From assembly GCA_001632435.1 (NCBI GenBank), contig KV423935.1, positions 204,413 through 268,412 on the forward strand: DNA of 64,000 nucleotides, read 5' to 3'. A model generated the notes under the pieces. That model was not told the DNA's origin. It saw only the letters and a list, made by a program, of their open reading frames with translations, and ran no database searches. Below, piece after piece: positions 20,582 through 32,010 of this stretch. Source of the DNA: Calocera cornea HHB12733. Taxonomy: Eukaryota > Basidiomycota > Dacrymycetes > Dacrymycetales > Dacrymycetaceae. Both the position numbers and the translations under genes were made by a program. Position 1 is the stretch's first letter. Each line of letters begins with the position of its first letter.

Positions 20582-22374
20582 ATGTCCTCGAGCGCCGTCC
20601 CCGACTATGGTGCAACCCGAGCAATGCCGACCGACTCCAACTCCAACTCCGAGCCGAAGCCGGTCGCGGAGCCGACGCCTGTGGTCAACACGGCCGTCCT
20701 CTCCGCCGAATCCGACATCGACGTCGACACCCCAGCAGCTGGGTTCAAGAAAGATCTCGGGTTCTGGATCATCCTCGTCTCGCTCGGGCTCGTCTTATGG
20801 CTCACCGCACTCGACCTGAGTGTCGTCTCGACGGCGCTGCCAACGATCGTCGCCGATCTGCCCGGATCGACGTCGTTCGTCTGGGTCGGGAGCGCGTTCA
20901 CGCTCGCCTCGACCGCCGTCCTCCCACTGTCTGGCAACCTCGCCCAGCTGTTCGGCAGGCAAGCCACGCTCGAAGGGTTCATCGCCCTCTTCACCCTTGG
21001 ATCGGCCATCACGGGCGCAGCGAGGAACATGCCGATGATGATCGCCGGGCGCACGATCCAGGGCTTCGGAGGTGGGGGCCTGATGGCCCTCCAGAACATC
21101 ATCGTCGCGGACCTCGTCCCTCTGCGCGAGCGCGGCCTCTACCAGTCGATTCTTGCTACCGTGTACGCCTTCGCCAGCGCCGTGGGTCCGCCCCTGGGTG
21201 GTGCGCTCGCCCAGGCGGGTCAGTGGAGATGGATATTTTGGATGAACCTGCCTCTGTGCGGGGCGGCGATGGTGATGATCTGGCGGTTCTTGAAGCTCAA
21301 GCGGCCCGGGGGTTCGTGGAGGAGAAAGCTGAGGAGGATCAACTGGATGTGCGTCGCCCTCCACTCCCCTTTCAACGAAGATGCTGATATTAAAGTAGAG
21401 GAAACGCGATCGTCATGGGCGCTGCGACGCTCACCATCTTCGCACTCACGCAAGGCGGGATCGATCACCCCTGGGCGTCCTACCAGATCCTTGTACCACT
21501 CATCATCGGGCTTGTGGGGATCGGTGTCTTCGTCCTGTACGAAGCATTCTTCGTGGTCGGCGAACCGATGGTACCGCTGTCCATGCTGGCGAATCGGACC
21601 GCGCTTTCCGGCTACCTGGGCGGGTTTATGCACGGTTTGATATCGATCCTGGTCCTCTACTACCTCCCCGTATTCTTCCAGAGTGCAATGCTCGCAACAC
21701 CGCTACGCTCCTCAGTGCAGTCACTGCCGACCGCGTTCACCATCGCCCCGTTGGCCATCGCCACAGGCATCAGCGTTACGCTCACGAACCACTATGTGGC
21801 TCAAAACGTCCTCGGATGGGCAGTCTCCATCGTCGGCTTCGGCCTGTTGTCTACTCTCACAAAGGACAGCACGACCGCACAGTGGGTCGGGTATCAGATG
21901 CTGATGAGCGTCGGCGTCGGCATTCTCTGGAGCAGCATCCAGTACGCCGTACTTGCGCCCATCGCCAAGGGCCAAAATGCCCCAGCACTCTCCTTCTTCG
22001 CCTTTACCCGCTCCGCTGCGAACACATTTGGCATCACGATCGGCGGCGCGGTGCTGCAGAATGAGCTGCGCCGGCGGCTTCCGGCGGCGTTCGGCCAGCT
22101 CTTCCCGGACGGAGTCGATATCGCCTACGCCGCAATTCCGCAGATTGCGAGCCTGGCGCAGCCGCTGCAGGACGAGGTGAGGGACGTGTTCGCAACGAGC
22201 TTGTCAACGCTTTGGAAGGTCACGGCGGGACTGTGTAGTTTTGGTCTGCTCTCGACCGTCCTGATGAAGCAGGTCACTCTGGCAACCCATGTGGATGAGC
22301 AGTGGGGTAGGGAGGAGAAGAGGGACGAGAGAGTGCCTTTGGCTCCAGCGCAGCAGGAACGAGAGGAGGCATAG
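20582..22374 (+). CDS. MFS transporter, DHA2 type, copy 3
   Basis: Starts MSSSAVPDYGATRAMPT, with an acidic leader (SDIDVDTPAAGFKKDLGFW). Motifs: LDLSVVSTALPTIVADL, GNLAQLFGRQATL, and VGPPLGGALAQAGQWRW. One intron near 21352-21400 falls exactly where copies 1 and 2 have theirs (NW(I) / GNAIVMGAATL). It ends at a TAG at 22374. It groups with copy 4 rather than copies 1-2 (shared DVDTPAAGFKKDLGFW and ATLRSS-type segments), so the array arose in at least two duplication steps. Confidence 0.92.
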
Positions 22375-22689
22375 AATGGCATGCATAGCAAGATATTACC
22401 TGTACTGCACTTGCCTTGTCGTCGGCTGGTACAGCTGAGAATAATAATATCTAATATTCAACCGAGACTAGTAATCCGAATGACGGGCTGAACATTACGA
22501 AATCGTAAGGGTTCCTACTAGCCAAGCCGAGCTGCGCTAAGTTCCTCTTGACCAACGCGATGAAGGATGCCCCGCAGCTTGTTCACATGGATACCTAATC
22601 ACAACATCTACAAGGTGCTTCGTCGATAGCACAAGCTTGCGACTTTCGGTCGACCTTAGGGCAAGCAGAACTTACACTGGGTGGGCAAC
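22375..22689. other. Intergenic between MFS copies 3 and 4
   Basis: About 315 bases of lower GC content; no gene or clear element recognised. Confidence 0.5.
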
Positions 22690-24492
22690 ATGTCATTCAG
22701 TGCAGTTCCCGATTACCGGGCGACTAGAGGGGCGTCGCCCACCAACGCCGAGCCAAAGCCTGCGGTCGAACCCACCCCTGCGATCACGACGGTCACCATC
22801 TCCGCTGATCCCGACGTCGATGTCGACACCCCAGCAGCTGGGTTCAAGAAGGACCTCGGGTTCTGGATCATCCTCGTCTCTCTCGGCGTCGTCATATGGC
22901 TCGCCGCGCTCGACCTCAGCGTCGTCTCGACCGCATTGCCAATGATCGTTGCAGATCTGCCTGGATCGACATCTTTCGTCTGGGTTGGCAGCGCATTCAC
23001 ACTCGCCTCAACCGCTATCCTTCCTCTATCGGGTAACCTCGCCCAGCTATTCGGCAGGCAAGCGACCCTCGAGGGGTTCATCGCTATCTTCGCGCTGGGA
23101 TCAGCCATTACGGGGGCGGCGAAGAACATGCCGACGATGATCGCAGGGCGAGGGCGGACGGTGCAGGGGCTAGGCGGGGGTGGGCTGCTCGCGCTCGAGA
23201 ACATCATCATCGCGGATCTGGTGCCTCTGCGCCAGCGCGGGCTGTACGAGGCGCTTCTGGCGAGCGTGTGGGCGTTCGCGAGCGCGGTCGGGCCGCCAAT
23301 GGGCGGTGCACTTGCTCAAGCTGGTCAGTGGACGTGGATATTCTGGATAAACCTCCCACCCTGTGGTGTAGCGGCAGTGATGGTTTGGTGGTTCTTGAAA
23401 CTTAGGCGGCCGAGGGGGTCGTGGAGGCGCAAAGTGAAGAGGGTGAACTGGATGTGCGTATCCTCTGAATTATGTTTCCAAGGAAGGTACTAAAATCCGA
23501 GCAGCGGGAACGCGATCGTCATGGGTGCTGCGACCTTAGCCATCCTTGCTCTTACGCAGGGAGGGATCGACCACCCCTGGGCATCGTACCAAATCCTGAT
23601 ACCGCTCATCATCGGCCTCGTTGGAATCGGCGTCTTCCTCGTTTACGAGGCGTTCTTCGTGGTTGGGGAGCCAATGGTACCCCTGTCGATGCTCACGAAC
23701 CGGACGGTGCTGTCCGGCTACCTTGGTGCATTCATGCACGGATTGGTGTCCATTTTACTGCTGTACTACTTGCCGGTGTTCTTCCAGAGTGCGATGCTCG
23801 CGACACCGCTGCGGTCTTCGGTGCAATCTCTGCCTACGGCGTTCATCATCGCCCCATGGGCAATTATCACCGGCATCAGCGTGACCGTTACAAACCACTA
23901 TGTCTTCCAGAACATTGCCGCCTGGGTGGTCTGCATCGTCGGATTTGTGCTACTTTCCACCCTAACAAAGGACAGCACCACCGCGCAATGGGTTGGCTAC
24001 CAGGTCGTGGCAAGCACAGGCGTCGGCATCCTCTGGAGCAGCACCGAATTCCCCGTGCTTGCACCTCTTACGACGGAGCAGAACGCCCAGGCGCTGTCCT
24101 TCTTCGCCTTCGTCCACACAGCAGCGAACACGTTCGGCATTACTATTGGAGGTGCAGTGCTGCAGAATGAGCTGCGCTCGCGACTCCCTGCTGCGTTCGG
24201 CCAGTTGTTCCCACTAGGCGTGGACATCGCGTATGCGGCGATCCCGCAGATCGCGAGCTTGCCTCAGCCGCTGCAGGACGAGGTGCGGGATGCGTTTGGG
24301 GCAAGCTTATCCACATTGTGGAAGGTGACGGCGGGACTGTGCGGGCTCGGATTGCTCACGAGCGTCCTGATGAAGCAGGTGACACTGGCGACCCACGTGG
24401 CTGAGCAATGGGGCAGGGAGGAGAAGAGGGACGAGAGAGTGCCTCTCGCGCCCGCGCGGAGGGAGCAGGACCGCGCAGAAGCAGAAATATAG
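22690..24492 (+). CDS. MFS transporter, DHA2 type, copy 4
   Basis: Starts MSFSAVPDYRATRGAS; the frame opens three codons upstream only at a GTG. It has the same leader and motifs as copy 3: LDLSVVSTALPMIVADL, GNLAQLFGRQATL, VGPPMGGALAQAGQW. In the segment after motif A it reads IAGRGRTVQGLGGGG, two residues (GR) longer than IAGRTVQG in copies 1 and 2 and IAGRTIQG in copy 3, apparently from a 6-bp duplication. The single intron (about 23453-23507) is at the shared position. The C-terminal tail is charged. The next gene, an SDR, is convergent only 61 bases away. Confidence 0.92.
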
Positions 24493-24553
24493 AATGCATG
24501 CGATTAATGACGGAGTATGATACATTGTACAACGCGCATCCGCGGGGCCCCAG

Positions 24554-25758
24554 CTACTCCAGCTTCTTCCCCTGCTCCTCGACAAACTCCCACAGCTCCT
24601 GCCCCTTCTTCTCGTCCTTCGTGTCCGCCCTGGCGTACCCCACTCTCGCCCAAGGCCAGAAGAATGTCCCTCCCAGCCCTGCCGTCTCCGGGGCGGTCCC
24701 CGCCCAAAGCTGGGTCAGCACCCCCAGCGGATCGGGACGGTAGTCCACCACGTAGTCCATGAGGAACCTGGTGACGGGCGGGGCGTGCCGATTCACTTCC
24801 GTCCGTGTGTTCCCCGGGTTGAGCGCGGTGGCGACGATCCCCTGGGAGGCGTACCGCCGGTGCAGCTCTTGCGTGAAACAGGCGATCGCCCATTTTGTCT
24901 GGCAGTGCTGCAGGAAGGAGGTGGCTTTGAGCGAGCGCTCGGGCGTGGCCGTTATCGTGGACCAGTCGACGCCGCCCGTGGGGGCCCAGGCGTTAGCGCT
25001 AGAAGGGGGTCAGACGATGAGCATGCACGTGTGGACGTGTTGGCTCACTTGGAGGAGACGTTAATCACGCGGACTTTCCCGTCCGGCGCTGTCTTTGCGG
25101 ATGATAGAAGGACGGGCAGGAGCAGCATCGTGAGGTATGCATGACCTATACAATCGTCAGACGAACCTTCTCACGCAGAAGTGAAATCCACGCACCGACA
25201 AAGCCCGTGCCAAACGTGAGGTCCAACCCCTGCTTCGTGAGCAACTCGACCGGCTGGCCCATCGTGCCGCTACAAAAGCCCCCCCTCATCAGCACCCGTC
25301 TTCTCCCTCCAGATCACAACCACATGCCGACTCACGCATTATTAAACAGCATATCCAACCTCTTCTCCCTCCCCCTAAACTCCTCCACAGCGCGCTTGAC
25401 GCTCTGCAGGTCACCCAGGTCTAGCTGCAGCACATGGATCGAGTTGTTGCTCGTCTCGACCGAGAGCTCCGCCGCGGCTTCTTCGCCCTTCTCGAGCGAG
25501 CGCGAGGCGAGGTAGACGGTGCAGTTGTGTTTTGCCAGGTACTACAACGTATTCCACGGTCATATTAGCTCGCTGGTTCTGGCTGTGGTCGAGGGAAAGG
25601 ATACGCACCTTAGCAGTCAGCCTCCCCAGCCCACTATTGCCTCCCGTAACGAGAGCGACCTTCCCGGTCAAGTCTGGAATATCATCCACGCTCCAGGCCG
25701 GCGCAGGCGGCCACATCTGCTGCCATTGCTCGTTGACTCCCGATATGAAGTTTCCCAT
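24554..25758 (-). CDS. Short-chain dehydrogenase/reductase, probable pseudoenzyme (SDR-1)
   Basis: A retinol-dehydrogenase-like Rossmann-fold SDR. The cofactor motif TGGNSGLG is intact, as are the adenine-pocket LDLGDL and LFNNAG. However, the segment that reads GTNVIG in SDR-2 (33588-34709) reads GTGFVG here, so the active-site Asn is lost. The catalytic YxxxK, which is YAQSK in SDR-2, reads HCQTK here: CAC (His) in place of TAC (Tyr). The frame is otherwise open through six or so exons with normal introns, and the C-terminus (FFWPWARVGYARADT) is conserved, so it does not look like a dead gene. It may bind NAD(P)H without normal catalysis, or use a different mechanism. Confidence 0.88.
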
Positions 25759-26291
25759 TTCGGCGGCTGATGTTCGTTAAGTTATGTTCGGTATTGTTCA
25801 GTACAGATTCGGTGCAGGTTCAAGTGCATGCGCAGGCGGTCTGGCGGTCTTGTATGTACAGTACGTACATCCGCCGCCGCATCGGCTATGGGAGGAGCAG
25901 GACGTCATCCCCCGTCCGGCCACTTCCAACCCGCCCGCACACGCCCGAAATCAGTCAGGTGCAGTGACGGCGCTCGGTGTGCACTCCCGCCGAGCCAGCG
26001 CTTTGTACAGCTCCTGGTTGCACGGGCGCTTGTTGCCGTGGGAGTGCAAGGGTCCGGACGGCTGGCCCAGTCCCGAGCCTCGCCGACTCGGATGGGTGAG
26101 ATCGTCCCGCCCACACCGACGCTGGTCCGCTCATCGCCCGCCTCCTCCGGACAAACATCCGGATATTCTAGGCCGGCTCCGCACGGGTATGATATGACCA
26201 CCGCAAGCCGGGCGGAGACTGTGAATACACAATTACAAGTGATCAAGTGAGCACTCCGGTTACTCTGCGTACCTAGCGCCTCTGAGTGCTG
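25759..26291. other. Intergenic
   Basis: About 530 bases between the SDR-1 start and the RPC6 stop. No exon recognised. Confidence 0.5.
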
Positions 26292-27937
26292 CTAGTACTC
26301 CTCCTCGAACGGCTGCTCCGCCTCGTACCCAATCTCCATGCCCCCTCCCTCTCCATCCTCCTCGTCCCACGTGCCCTCCCCCTCGCCTTCTCCTTCCCCA
26401 TCCCCATCCCCATCCCGCTCCTCCTCAGGCCCGTCCACATCACCCACCCTCCCCACCCTCCCCTTCCCCTTATCCACCCGTCTCGGCACATCCGGCAGAA
26501 GCCATTCATCATAGTACGTACAGTCCCTGGCGTTCACAGGCCCCTTAGGCGCGCAGAAGTCGAACACCTCGCACAGCCCGCAAGGGACCTCGGTCAGCCC
26601 GGAGGCGTAGGATTCCCGGCGCAGCGCGCGGTACACGCTCGAGGAGAAGGACGAGGGCGAGGTGAAGTTGATGTCGTAGTTGAATGCTGGGGAGTCGGAG
26701 CGGGAGCGGGAGCGAGAACGAGAGGGCGAGCGGGAGGCGCGCCGTTTCTTGCGGGATTTCCGGCCGTCGGGCTCGGAGTCGTCCTCAGAGTCGTCAGAGC
26801 GTGAGGACCGCTTGCGCTTCTTGCTCCCCGAGCGACCGCGCGAGGCGTCAGACCCCTCGCCCTCCTCTTCGGAATCCTCATCATCGGACCGCTCCCTCCG
26901 CTTGGACCTCTTCTTCCTCCTCCGCCTATCCTCCTCACTCTCACTCTCACTCACAACCCTCTTCCTCTTCCTCCTCCTGTCCCGTTCCCTCTCCCTCTCT
27001 CGGCTCCCTTCCTCCTCACTATCCTCCCCCCTCCACCCCCCGGCACCAGGCAGACTCTCCACCTTCCCATCAAACACGAGCACCTCGAGCAGGCTCTGCA
27101 CGTGCTCCTCCTCCAGCTTTACCTCTGTGAGGCCGGACGTGTGTATGAACCGCCTGATGTCTGACAGGGAGGGGTACTTGTCCGTGCGCGAGGTAGGCCA
27201 GACTTGGTAGGCGTCGCCGATGAATGTCTGCAAGGCACGGGGTGAGCCTGGCACTTCTCAGGATCTGAAGGAGGGGAGACGGGAAGAGAGAGGGCATGAG
27301 CAACGCACCTTCTTCTCAATAAACGTATAAACAGCCTGCAGCAGTCCCTCGATGAACCCCACATCCAGCTCATTATCATTGAACCACGGCCCGCCCGTGA
27401 GCTCCACGCTCGGCTTGAGCCCAAACAGCATGTACGTCTTCCGCGTGGGGTACTTGACGTTCTTCACGGCCTTGACCAGCTGCCGCTGCTCGAGCGCCTT
27501 CAGGCAACGGTTCATGACCGTCATGTGCAGGTTGGTCTTCGCTTTGAGCGTTTTGGTCCAGATGCCTTCGTTCCCTACTAAGGAGATGTGTTGGTACACA
27601 ATCGCTTCATCCCCCGCCATGGCGCCCATGCTGCACCATAGCACATCAGCACCTGCCCCTCGCACAGTACTCAAAACACCACTCACATCCTCGCCTCCTT
27701 CGCCCTCACCTGCTTGAACACCGGCTTGCCGCCCCTGCCCCCCTCCCGGCTCAGCTTGATCAGATTCTTCCTCAGCAGTCCATTCATCGCCTCCTGCAGC
27801 TGGGCGAGCGGGAAGTCGGGACACTGCCGCTCGATCTCCCGCTGCGAGAGGTGCTCGGTGTCCGAGACGGCTTTGTAGACCATTAGTTCGGCCGCGGAGA
27901 GACCCGCCATGGGAGCAGAGTCTGCTCGGGGTGGCAT
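26292..27937 (-). CDS. RPC34: DNA-directed RNA polymerase III subunit RPC6 (Rpc34/RPC39)
   Basis: A Pol III-specific subunit with winged-helix domains that bridges polymerase and TFIIIB during initiation. The N-terminal winged helices are evident (LSAAELMVYKAVSDTEHLS; then GIWTKTLKAKTNLHMTVMNR). The conserved YMLFGLKPSVELTGGPWF segment follows. The C-terminus has the cysteine cluster PCGLCEVFDFC...C, which in animal RPC39 binds a 4Fe-4S cluster, followed by TYYDEWL. Two features stand out. About 110 residues of Arg/Ser/Glu/Lys-rich sequence, including RSRSRSRS runs, are inserted between the third winged helix and the Fe-S segment. The protein then continues past the usual end into an acidic Gly/Glu tail. 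Introns are near 27640-27690 and 27232-27310. Confidence 0.93.
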
Positions 27938-28255
27938 GGTGGACTCTTGATCTCTGTGCTGCCTCTAGAGGGAGAAATGAAGCAGGGTATATGGGTACAA
28001 CCCGGTGTTGCGAGTGTCGGAGGGTGGCCAAGTCAGACTCTGCAGGACCCTTCCCCACCTGCAGGCAAGAGAAGCTCAATATTTGCCTCCGGCTTCTTCA
28101 CGGCCTCAACTTTCGCGTCCCTTGCACGCGCCGCCACCCGCACGCGACGACATCCACCACATCCTGGCCACCGTACCGTCCTACGACTTCGACAGAGCTC
28201 CCCATCTGCTTATCATCCAAAGCCGCAATTGCACTGAGCGGAATCAGTAGCGAAT
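27938..28255. other. Divergent promoter between RPC6 and the Rsc7-like gene
   Basis: 318 bases separate the two divergent start codons; both would be served from here. No specific element identified. Confidence 0.5.
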
Positions 28256-30283
28256 ATGGCTCGCAATAGAAGAAAGTCGGCGAGGTACTCCCGCCCCGTC
28301 GTACAGGCGGTGGTGAGCGACGACGACGACGAGCCTGTCCCTGAGCCCGAGCCCGAGCCCGAGCCCGAAGTGGCGAATGAAGAGGAGGAAGAGGTAGCTG
28401 AAGAAGATGCTGAGGGCGAGGAGGAGGACGCGGAGGGCGAAGATGAGGAAGGTGCGGAGGAGGAGGAGGATGCTGAAGGTGACGAAGAGGTGGAAGGGGA
28501 GGTCGAGGAGGGCGTCGAGGGTGCTGCCGAAGGAGACGAAGATGCCGAGTCTGTCGAAGGCCCGAGATCCGACGCAGACTCGGACGCCTCATCCCCCGTC
28601 GTCCGGCGTGGTCGTGGTCGTCCTCGCGGCAGACCCCGAGGCAGGCCGCGTGGTAGCAGAGGGACGACCCGCGGCACTGGACGGGGACCTGGCCGGCCGA
28701 GGGGGAGAGGGAGAGGGAGAGGACGCGGGAGGGGGAGGGGGAAGCGGATCAGGGACTCGGAGGCGGGCGTGTGGACGCTACAAGATGGGGAGGAGCTGCC
28801 GGAGGGGATGGATACGGAGGGTATGCCGCGCTTTTGTCTTCGTTATTGAAATTTACTGATGCTGCAAAGGGTTCTTCGGTGCCCGAGTCGGTGGTCCAAT
28901 CACGCGCATTGTCAACGGGCGGGAGTACGAGCTTGCGGGCGACGAGCTCAAGACGGACGACGACCCTAAGGGCGAGCTGAAGATCAACGCGCGTGGGCAG
29001 TTGCAGGGCGGGCGCGAGTTCAAGGCGCACACCTTCACCTCGCCCTACCGGAGCGACGTGGAACGGCTGTACATGCTATCCATCGACGCCGCGCGCACGA
29101 GCGGTTTCAGGGACTCGCTCTATTTCTTCAGGAGGAACCCGCTGCTCGTCAAGTTGACGCTGAGCCAGGGGGAGAAGGACGCGCTCATTGCTGATGGGAA
29201 GCTCAGCACTAATTTGAAGAGCAGGAGCGTCACGATGGTCACAGCACGGAGCGCATATAAGTGCCAGGGGGCCAAGCTGATCAAAGGTGGGCTTCCCCGC
29301 TGCTGTGCTGGGTATATGCTTATATGCTGTAGACGGCAAATGGGTGACGGATGACTACTACGAAGACAAGGCACGCGAGGACTGCCTGGCCCAGGGGATC
29401 AACCCCGGTGATCCAGTTGGCGAGCTGCCTGATCCGATGGCCGCCGTCGACCCCGCCCAAGCACTGCGCAAGACGACCACCGCCTATGACCGCGCCTCCA
29501 AGCCCACCAACGACATGACGACGCGCTACGGTGGTATCGGGCTGTCCCCCTTCGTCGGCGAGATGGGCCAGGCAAAGCGGCAGATGCTCCTGCGCGAGGG
29601 GGTGGACGAGCGCACGTGGATGTGGCGCACGGCGATGGACGTGTGGGAGTCGAACGACGAGATCCGCCGGCTGCGGGAGGAGCGTCTGCAAGGTTTCTCC
29701 CAGCCGTGGGATCTGGGCGCCTGGAGCAAGGCAGGAAGGACGGAGGTGGTCATGCCCCCCGAGGGTGCGGGGCTTAGCAATGTCGCCCCTGCCGCCCCTC
29801 CCCCAGTGACGTACGCCAGGAGCCCTGCTCCCGGTACGCAGACGGGGACGAAGCTGCCTGGAACGCCCCAGCCGGAGAACCTGTTCGTCCAGGCGTTGGG
29901 CCAGAAGAGGGGGAGCAGCGAGATGCTCGAAGAGCCCGCTGAGGCTGTGCCGGCCGCTAAACGGAGGAGGACAGACTTGGCCATGGGCTTGTATGACGGG
30001 TACACCGATCTGCCGATGTGTACGTTCTTCCGGCTTTGCTGCTTTGCTGTGCATACTAACGTTATTCTCAGTCCGGAACGACACCCAGCCGACGTCTGCC
30101 CGCTGGGAGAAGGCGCCGGACTCGCGCATGCTCCTCGCAGGGACGAACAAGGTCGGCTCGCAGGCGTGGGGCCTCGCGTATGTGGAGGTGGTCATGGACC
30201 TGACGCAGGGTGCCGGAAAAGAGGAGGAAGGGAGGAAGGAGCCGCTACTGCAGGAGATGGTGCTCGACCCGGCGCTCATGTAA
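28256..30283 (+). CDS. RSC7: Chromatin-remodeling complex subunit, Rsc7/Swp82 (Npl6) family
   Basis: A nuclear subunit of RSC or SWI/SNF remodelers. The N-terminal 110 residues are strongly acidic. Residues about 115-165 form a Gly/Arg/Pro block (repeats of GRPR and GRGR) resembling tandem AT-hooks. The family core is recognisable: GREYELAGDELKTDDDPKG, then a segment with LYMLSIDAARTSGFRDSLYFF and RNPLLVKLTLS. A long C-terminal region ends with LAGTNKVGSQAWGLAYVEVV. Introns lie at about 28822-28868, 29287-29331 and 30019-30070. Rsc7 and Swp82 belong to the same Pfam family and cannot be separated here. The stop is TAA at 30281-30283. Confidence 0.9.
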
Positions 30284-30851
30284 GATTTGTATGGCGGTGC
30301 GGGGGTTGTATCACAGTACTGGTTATACCGTATTATCATTTGTGTGTTCTCATTGATTTGGCAGGACTTGTGAATGCCCTTCTCACGACACCTCTCCCTT
30401 CCCGTCGAAAATCATCCTGCAGGGGTTCGACCCCCTAGTCGGGACCCATTTACTACCGCGGCCCACTTTCGGCTCCACTAGGAACTGAGTCGACCAATGC
30501 CGAGGAGCCTCACGCTGAGATAAAGTTATATTGCAACCTGTGCCAACCGTCGGCCCTTGCCACTGTTTCCCTCCTAATGTAGTGGCCCATATCGCTGAAA
30601 GAATCTATGAAACGACAATATGGCCTTCAGCATCCCCTGGCTTTCGGAGCGGTAAACGCGGTGGGCGGCGGCCATTCTCCGGTGTAGTCACACCCTTATT
30701 TCTTCTTGTCAGAACTGCAAAAGTGGCCGACCGCATCCAGGGAAGCACTGCCTGCAGAATATGATGAACAGTCGACGGCGAGCATAAGTACGCTTCTGGA
30801 AGTGGGAGCCTCGAGTTACTCCAGACTATTCAAGTACCGGCTGGGAAACCC
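30284..30851. other. Intergenic
   Basis: About 570 bases. A tRNA T-arm-like string (GGGGTTCGACCCC, near 30423) occurs, but no acceptor or D/anticodon arms pair around it. No gene recognised. Confidence 0.5.
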
Positions 30852-31537
30852 ATGTCTGCCGTCTCGTTGCTCGCCAAAGAGCCTCCTCCTCGCTTTGCTG
30901 TGGATGTTGTCGATGCGGCGATGCTCGCGTCTCCAATACGGAAGGAGTCTATGATGGTGGCGAAGATCTTGAAGGTGGAACCGCCCACGGCTGTGATGAA
31001 CGATACCGGGTTCTGGATGATCATCCTTTCGCTTTGCGTCACTTCTCGGCTTGCGGCGATCGATTTGGTAGGCAATTTCCAACGTACACGGAGCCAACAT
31101 TGCTGATAGATCCGTAGACATCGGTATCAACGGCTCTTCCGACCATAATTGAAGACCTGAAAGGAGACTCCGACTTCGTCTGGGTAGCATCTGCCTACAC
31201 CCTCGCCTCAAAGTCGATTATCCCACTATCGGGCAACATCGCCACGATCTTCGGTCGTCGAATCTCCACACTCAGCCTCATCTTCCTCTTTGCAGTTGGA
31301 TCAGCCGTGACAGCCTCTGCACCAATCATGCCAGGTATAATTGCTGGGCGGACCTTGCAAGGCCTGGGAGGCGGTGGGATCCTGGTCCTTGCGGAAATCG
31401 TCATTTCGGATCTGGTGTCGCTACGTGAGCGGGGCGTGTACATAGGCATCATAAGCCTGGTGTGGGCCTTCGCAGCGGCCGTTGGACCTCCTAAATCTTC
31501 TTCAGCCCAGGCGGATAGGAATGACCCTGCAGCTTGA
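30852..31537 (+). pseudogene. Truncated fifth MFS (DHA2) copy
   Basis: Starts with a plausible ATG and a leader (MSAVSLLAKEPPP). It continues GFWMIILSLCVTSRLAAIDL, an intron (about 31066-31118), then TSVSTALPTIIEDL, motif A GNIATIFGRRIST, GRTLQGLGGGGI and LVWAFAAAVGPP. Just at motif C the reading diverges into KSSSAQADRNDPAA and stops. Only six of the expected membrane segments remain, and no C-terminal half follows. Divergence from the four-gene array is much greater than within it, so this is an older copy. It could still be transcribed, but it cannot be a functional 14-TM transporter. Confidence 0.8.
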
Positions 31538-32010
31538 AGGAAATTGTTGAATTGTGAGTCGCCACACTGCTGCCTGACCGGCAACGTTTTCATGCAATCC
31601 CCTCGTCTGCACCGTACTCTGGCTGGATTATGACTCGAAATGACTCGAAAATGCTATCCCCTGGGCGCCTGCAGAGATTTCCCTCCTCTCCTAATCTCAT
31701 CTCGCATTCCCGCGCCGGCACTCGCTTCCTTTTGGAAGCTCTCCAAGACGATGAAACAGATCCACCGTAAAGAAGCATCAAGAACGCCAGATTGGCGATA
31801 TGAGGACCAGATAGGCTCCTGAGTATGGTATCTCCGCCGGAGCACGTACCCGTGACTCCGCCCAGCCCTGGCTTCTTTCCGCACTCATGGCCATCGCGTG
31901 TTGGCACAATCCCAAGTTATAAAGACTGCTTGCGGAGCACATGTCTGCCTTGTCGCGTATTGACACGGATTTGTAGCCCACAGGCTGCTCTGCAACTTCT
32001 TTGTCAACAC
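31538..32010. other. Decayed or intergenic sequence
   Basis: Where the C-terminal half of the MFS relic should be, I find no homologous segment on either strand. The right end is the 5' leader of the next gene. Confidence 0.5.

Noticed and set aside
12500..25760. A secondary-metabolite cluster around the MFS array, AKR and SDR
   Set aside because: No polyketide synthase, NRPS, terpene synthase, P450 or pathway regulator is present; transporters and reductases alone do not make a cluster.
30418..30440. tRNA T-arm-like string GGGGTTCGACCCC
   Set aside because: No matching acceptor stem, D-arm or anticodon arm could be paired on either strand within tRNA distance.
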